From Cyrtodaria siliqua (taxonomy: Eukaryota; Mollusca; Bivalvia; Adapedonta; Hiatellidae), in contig JAWPHD010011447.1 of assembly GCA_037043455.1 (NCBI GenBank), forward strand, positions 1 to 64,000: a DNA stretch of 64,000 bases. The letters are read 5' to 3'. A model generated the notes under the pieces. It did not search any database, was not told the DNA's origin, and saw only the letters and a list, made by a program, of their open reading frames with translations. Made by a program: the position numbers and the translations under genes. Shown here piece after piece: positions 59,100-64,000 of this stretch; the first letter of the stretch is position 1; each line of letters begins with the position of its first letter.

Positions 59100-59930
59100 A
59101 TTGAACATGGGATTCGAACTTCTTTAAGCTTTCATCAATATTAAGACTCTGACCCTGTTTGGTAAAGATTGGATACAAAATATGAAAGATATAGCAATTT
59201 TTTCATGAAATAAAGGACCATAACTCTGATGTATATGATCCCATATCAGTATATTTCAAACTCGTCTGAGCTTTATCAATATGAAGAACAAAGGAATTGC
59301 TAAAGCGAAATATCGAAAAATATCGATGAGGCAAAATATCGAAATTAACTCTGGTGTTCATTTTCGGATTAGGGTAGTTTTGAAATTTGCTTCAGCTTTC
59401 ATCAATATTAACACTCTGACCAAGTTTAGTAAAGATTAAAGGCAAAATAAAAGTACCAGTGCTGATAAGACAAAATATAACGTTTTTCATTAAATCAAGG
59501 GCCATAACTCTGGTGTTTATTATCCAATACTTGTGTTTTTTTTTAACTTATTTGAGCTTTTATTGGTATTAAGATTCTGGTCAAGGTTGGCTAAGATCAG
59601 ATGCAAAACTAAAGCACTAGAATGTTGAAATGGTAAAATATAGCATTAAATCAAGAGCCATAACTCTATGGTTTATTATCCAATATTGGTGGTTTTCAAA
59701 CTCGTTTAAGTTTTTAGCAAAATTAACACTTTGTCCAAGTTTGGTAAAGATGAGATACAAAATGAACGTGCTACAGTTTTTAAAAGGCAAAACATAGAAT
59801 TTTTATTGAATCAAGGACCATAATTTCAATGTTTACTATCCAATACTGGTGGTTTTCGAACTCGTCGGGGGTTTCATCAATATTAAGACTGTGGCCAGGT
59901 TTCAAAAAGATGAACGTGCTACAGTGTTCA
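59100..59930 (+). repeat. Four to five imperfect ~150-200 bp units
   Basis: Each unit contains catcaatattaa-actctg (or a close form), aagtttggtaaagat and ccataactct followed by tattatccaatac. Units begin near 59140, 59400, 59560, 59700 and 59870. Confidence 0.75.
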
Positions 59931-59999
59931 CAACAAAAGTTCATGGATGGATGGACGGATGGACGACTGACAACAGACCATGGCACTTGGCCAGTAGAG

Positions 60000-60592
60000 C
60001 TACAAAACTGGTGGAAAGAAAAAACCTTGCTTATAATCGCGAAATTTGTTACAGGGAACATAAAACCATTATAATTTCATGTTGAAGTAATTTTAACGCA
60101 AGCTGTGACCTTGTCATTTTATTATCATTTAATGTACATATCATGCAATAATATTGACTTTTATATTTATGTTGAAGATACGTAACTTATTCTTTTAGTT
60201 AATAAGCATGTACATGTATATGCATATACAAAGTCATATACTACACCTTTTATACAAGTATCAGATTATTAGTATATGATAATCATATAAGAATCATAAA
60301 ATTCTTATATGTGGAAAAAATGGTAGTTTGTATACAAGACAACATCATTACAAAAATTATGTTCAAGTTTCCAATTAATTCATGGAAAAATATTAAATAC
60401 ATGTTAAGCTTTTTGGTGGTCAACAATGAAGGATGGTTTCAACGCCATATAGACTTTTATTTACATACAAAAAAAACACAGTTAAAATATCTTACATTAT
60501 AATCAGGAAACCTGACAATTTTTCTAATTCTTATCTTGGAAGGACAGTCGTTTCTTTGAGTCCTGAATAATGGTCCTGGAAGATGTCTCATG
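60000..60592. other. Unique AT-rich DNA within the insertion
   Basis: No gene or repeat recognised; a (ggat)n-like run lies just upstream at 59945-59965. Confidence 0.45.
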
Positions 60593-63000
60593 AAGGTAGT
60601 AGCCACCAAAGTCCATGGGCATTAGTAAGGTAGTAGCCACCAAAGTACATTGGCACTAGTAAGGTAGTAGCCACCAAAGTCCATGCGCACTAGTAAGGTA
60701 GTAACCACCAAAGTCCATGGGCACTATAAAGGTAGTAGCCACCAAAGTCCATGGGCACTAGTAAGGTAGTAGCCACCATAGTAGATTAGTACTAGTAAGG
60801 TAGTAGCCACCAAAGTCCATGGGCACTAGTAAGGTAGTAGCCATCAATATCAATGGGCACTAGTAAGGTAGTTGCCATCAAAGTCCATGGGCAGTAGTAA
60901 GGTAGTAGCCACCAAAGTGCATTGATACTAGTAAGGTAGTAGCTACCAAAGTAGATTGGCACTAGTAAGGTAGTAGCCACCAAAGTGCATTGGTACTAGT
61001 AAGGTAGTAGATAACAAAGTACATGGGCACTAGGACGGCAGAGGTAACCAAAGTAGATTGGCACTAGTAAGGTAGTAGCCACCAAAGTACATTGACACTA
61101 GTAATGATGTAGCAACCAAAGTACATTGGTACTAGTGAGGTAGTAGCCACCAAAGTCCATGGGCACTAGTAAGGTAGTAGTCAACAAAGCTGATTGACAC
61201 TAGTAATGTAGTAGCCTACCAAAGTGCATTGGTACTAGTAAGGTAGTAGCCACCATAGTAGATTGGTACTAGTAAGGTAGTAGCCACCAAAGTCCATGAG
61301 CATTTGCTAGGTAGTAGCCACCTACGTCCATGAACATTAGTAAGGTAGTAGCCACCAAAGTAAATTGGCACTAGTAAGGTAGTAGCCACCAAAGTACATT
61401 GGCACTAGTATCGAAGTAGCCACCAAAATACATTGGTACTATAAAGGTAGTAGCCACCAAAGTCCATGGGCACTAGTAAGGTAGTAGCCACCAAAGTCCA
61501 TGGGCACTAGTAAGGTAGTAGCCACCAAAGTCCATTGGCTATAGGAAGGTAGTAGCCACCAAAGTCCATTGGCACTAGTAAGGTAGTAGCCGTCAAAGTA
61601 GATTGGCACTAGTAATGTAGTAGTCACCAAAGTAGATTGGCACTAGTAAGGTAGTAGCCAACAAAGTGCATTGGTACTAGTAAGGTAGTTACCAACAAAG
61701 TGCATGGGCACCAGGACGGCAGTAGCCACCAAAGTAGATTGGCACTAGTAAGGTAGTAGCCACCATTGTACATTGGCACTAGTAATATAGTAGCTACCAA
61801 AGTCCATGGGCACCAGTAAGGTAGTAACAACCAAAGTCCATGGGCACTATAAAGGTAGTAGCCACCAAAGTCCATGGGCACAAGTAAGGAAGTAGCCACC
61901 AACATCAATGGGCACAAGTAAGGTAGTTGCCATCAAAGTCCACGGGCAGGAGTAAGGTAGTAGCCACTTACGTCCATGAACACTAGTAAGGTAGTAGCCA
62001 CCAAAGTAGATTGGCACTAGTAAGGTAGTAGCCACCAAAATACATTGGTACTATAAAGGTAGTAGCCACCAAAGTCCATGGGCACTAGTAAGGTAGTAGC
62101 CGTCAAAGTAGATTGACACTAGTAAGGTAGTAGCTACCAAAGTAGATTGGCACTAGTAAGGTAGTAGCCACCAAAGTGCATTGGTACTAGTAAGGTAGTA
62201 GCCAACAAAGTGCATGGGCACCAGGACGGCAGTAGCCACCAAAGTAGATTGGCACTAGTAAGGTAGTAACCACCAAAGTACATTGGCACTAGTAAGGTAG
62301 TAGCCACCAAAGTCCATGAGCACTAGTAAGGTAGTAGCCACCAAAGTCCATGGGCACTATAAAGGTAGTAGTCACCAAAGTCCATGGGCACTAGTTAGGT
62401 AGTAGCCACCAACATCAATGGGCACAAGTAAGGTAGTTGCCATCAAAGTCCACGGGCAGTAGTAAGGTAGAAGCCACCAAAGTGCATTGGTACTAGTAAG
62501 GTAGTAGCTACCAAAGTAGATTGGCACTAGTAAGGTAGTAGCCACCAAAATGCATTGGTACTTGTAAGGTAGTAGCCAACTAAGTACATGGGCACTAGGA
62601 CGGCAGTGGCAACCAAAGTAGATTGGCACTAGTAAGGTAGTAGCCACCAAAGTACATTGGTACTAGTAAGGTAGAAGTCAACAAAGTACATGGGCACTAG
62701 GACGGCAGTGGCAACCAAAGTAGATTGGCACTAGTAAGGTAGTAGCCACCAAATTGCATTGGCACTAGTAAGGTAGTAGCCAACAAAGTACATGGGCACT
62801 AGTAAGATAGTAGCCACCAAATTGCATTGGTACTAGTAAGGTAGTAGCCAACAAAGTACATGGGCACTAGGACGGCAGTGGCAACCAAAGTAGATTGGCA
62901 CTAGTAAGGTAGTAGCCACCAAAGTACATTGGCACTAGTAATGTAGTAGCCACCAAAGTACATTGGTACTAGTAAGGTAGTAGCCACCAAAGTCCATATG
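60593..63000. repeat. 34-bp minisatellite, block 2
   Basis: About 70 copies of the same monomer as 54928-58938. The ordered series catagtagattagtac, ccatgggcac, caatgggcac, gttgccatcaaag and gtgcattg (60775-60965) matches series in block 1. The end of the array is enriched in a module with gacggcagtggcaacc (62600-62950). Confidence 0.95.
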
Positions 63001-63239
63001 TCAGAATGCATAATATGATATCAAATAACTTTATTTCCTGTCAAATGACTTTGCATTATTAAAAGACAAATCATCGAAACATCGAGAACATATCGTATAC
63101 ATTATAACGGTTTTCATGTTTACCACACTGTAATTGCTTGTATTATTTATATTTAGATCCGTGTTTACCCTTACGCATGTGCTATATCCCAGATCATATT
63201 GGAGTCGATCAATATATTGATAATTATATTGTTCCCATA

Positions 63240-63990
63240 GACTAAGAATTTCAATGAATGAATGAATGAATGTTGTTTTACGGCACGTCGACACATAAAT
63301 AGGTCATATTGTGCGCAAAAATTGATGAAAAATGAACTATTATTTAAAAATAAGTGTAAATGTATAAAGATAAACTATTAAAAAAAATAATAAGGCATGA
63401 TAAGGTGTAATATAAACCATGTAATGTAAATCAACAAATGCCAGTCAACGGGCATATAAACAAGTAAATATATATAAGAACACATTATAATGATTTATAT
63501 AGTCTGATCTCTTTTAGGAAATCTAAAACAAGACTAAAATCTACAGTATCAAATAACTCTTTCATAGTATTAACATTGTAGTACCTTTGACGCATAGGAT
63601 CAAAGTCTACACATTCCAATAATATGTGTTTGACCGTTAACGGTGCAAAGCAGGGTATACATTCTGGTAATTGCTCACCTTGTAATAAATATGAATGAGT
63701 ATAACGTGTATGCCCTATCCTGCACCGGGCGAGAATAACTTCCTCTCGACGAACGGGTCTACTAGAAGAACGCCATTCTCCGAGTAACGGTTTAGTTGAA
63801 TGGAGTTTATTGTTAACTGACAAATCCCAAGCGGTTTGCCAAGAGCTACAAATAAATGTGTTAATACAACTTTTAAAATCAGTATAAGGTAATTTGGTAT
63901 TAGATATATATAAATATATTGCTGTCTTAGCAGCACTATCAGCTCTATCATTACCACGTATTCCTACATGGCTTGGAAGCCAGCAAAAAA
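63240..63990 (-). pseudogene. I/Jockey-like LINE: RNase H and C-terminus with 3' end
   Basis: Minus strand, continuing beyond the right edge of the window. The part at 63990-63850 encodes an RNase H end (motif CWLPSHVGIRGNDRADSA in one frame). The frame 63823-63485 then gives WRSSSRPVRREEVILARCRI, a CIPCFAPLTVKHILLEC Cys-His pattern and a C-terminus ending KEIRLYKSL. A frameshift separates the two parts. A 3' UTR of about 230 bp follows, ending with gccgtaaaacaacattc and an (attc)n tail at 63250-63275. That tail matches the 3' tail of the SINEs in this window. Confidence 0.82.
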
Positions 63991-64000
63991 TAATAACATT

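Larger units (their letters stand above)
58939..60592. mobile_element. 1.65-kb insertion splitting the minisatellite
   Basis: Non-satellite DNA between two blocks of the same array. The 5-bp string catga occurs at both junctions (left about 58933-58937, right about 60588-60592) and may be a target duplication. The interior carries the repeats described at 59100-59930. No protein or terminal inverted repeat was recognised. Confidence 0.55.

Noticed and set aside
54888..62650. Series of ~63-residue minus-strand proteins rich in Leu and Trp
   Set aside because: Translations of the 34-bp minisatellite; no start context or domain.
54928..63000. CRISPR-like repeat-spacer pattern
   Set aside because: No constant repeat with unique spacers; monomers are contiguous and variants are shared. 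The DNA is eukaryotic.

Overview
The window is AT-rich eukaryotic DNA with no operons, no rRNA and no intact host gene. It is packed with retroelement debris, MITEs, tRNA-derived SINEs and large satellite arrays. Together with the type of Polinton seen here, this suggests a marine or freshwater invertebrate, most likely a bivalve mollusc. That assignment is inference; nothing in the window proves the species.

Layout. 1-27 kb: mostly non-coding DNA with a fold-back palindrome, a TACAG microsatellite, two LINE 3' fragments (2.0-2.9 and 5.7-6.4 kb), several copies of one tRNA-derived SINE, TTAA-flanked MITEs, a hAT-like non-autonomous element, and two phase-compatible exons (18.38-18.64 and 21.81-21.94 kb) of a transposase-related or uncharacterised gene. 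27.4-33.1 kb: two abutting satellites, one built from GTGATATCAC palindromes and one with a 39-bp monomer holding an 18-bp palindrome. 33.3-37.3 kb: a decayed L1/Tx1-like LINE on the minus strand, split by about 1.4 kb of later insertions. 37.4-44.7 kb: a mariner-like MITE, short tandem repeats, another LINE 3' end and an element with 12-bp inverted repeats.

44.7-53.7 kb holds the most interesting object: a degraded Polinton/Maverick (adintovirus-like) element. On the minus strand, in transcription order, it carries a packaging ATPase, a fibre-like coiled-coil protein, the minor (penton-type) capsid protein, a small basic protein, the major capsid protein, a pX/pVI-like core or membrane protein, an adenain-like protease, and a gene joining a Cys-pair leader, a phospholipase A2-like domain, a DDE integrase and a chromodomain. 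A divergent plus-strand ORF starts next to the ATPase. No DNA polymerase B is visible, so the element looks truncated. Its genes are almost contiguous. Eight of its nine starts are preceded, 9-15 nt upstream, by a shared TTAATCTAA-type motif and an A/T stretch, and in four cases the stop codon of the gene in front lies inside that motif. Two younger retroelements sit inside the Polinton: a reverse transcriptase pseudogene with its 3' UTR (in the fibre gene) and a poly-A-tailed fragment with an 8-bp target duplication (in the minor capsid gene).

54.9-63.0 kb is a 34-bp minisatellite in two blocks separated by a 1.65-kb insertion. The window ends in the RNase H and C-terminal part of an I/Jockey-like LINE. 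The 3' end of that LINE matches the 3' tail of the SINE family found elsewhere in the window.
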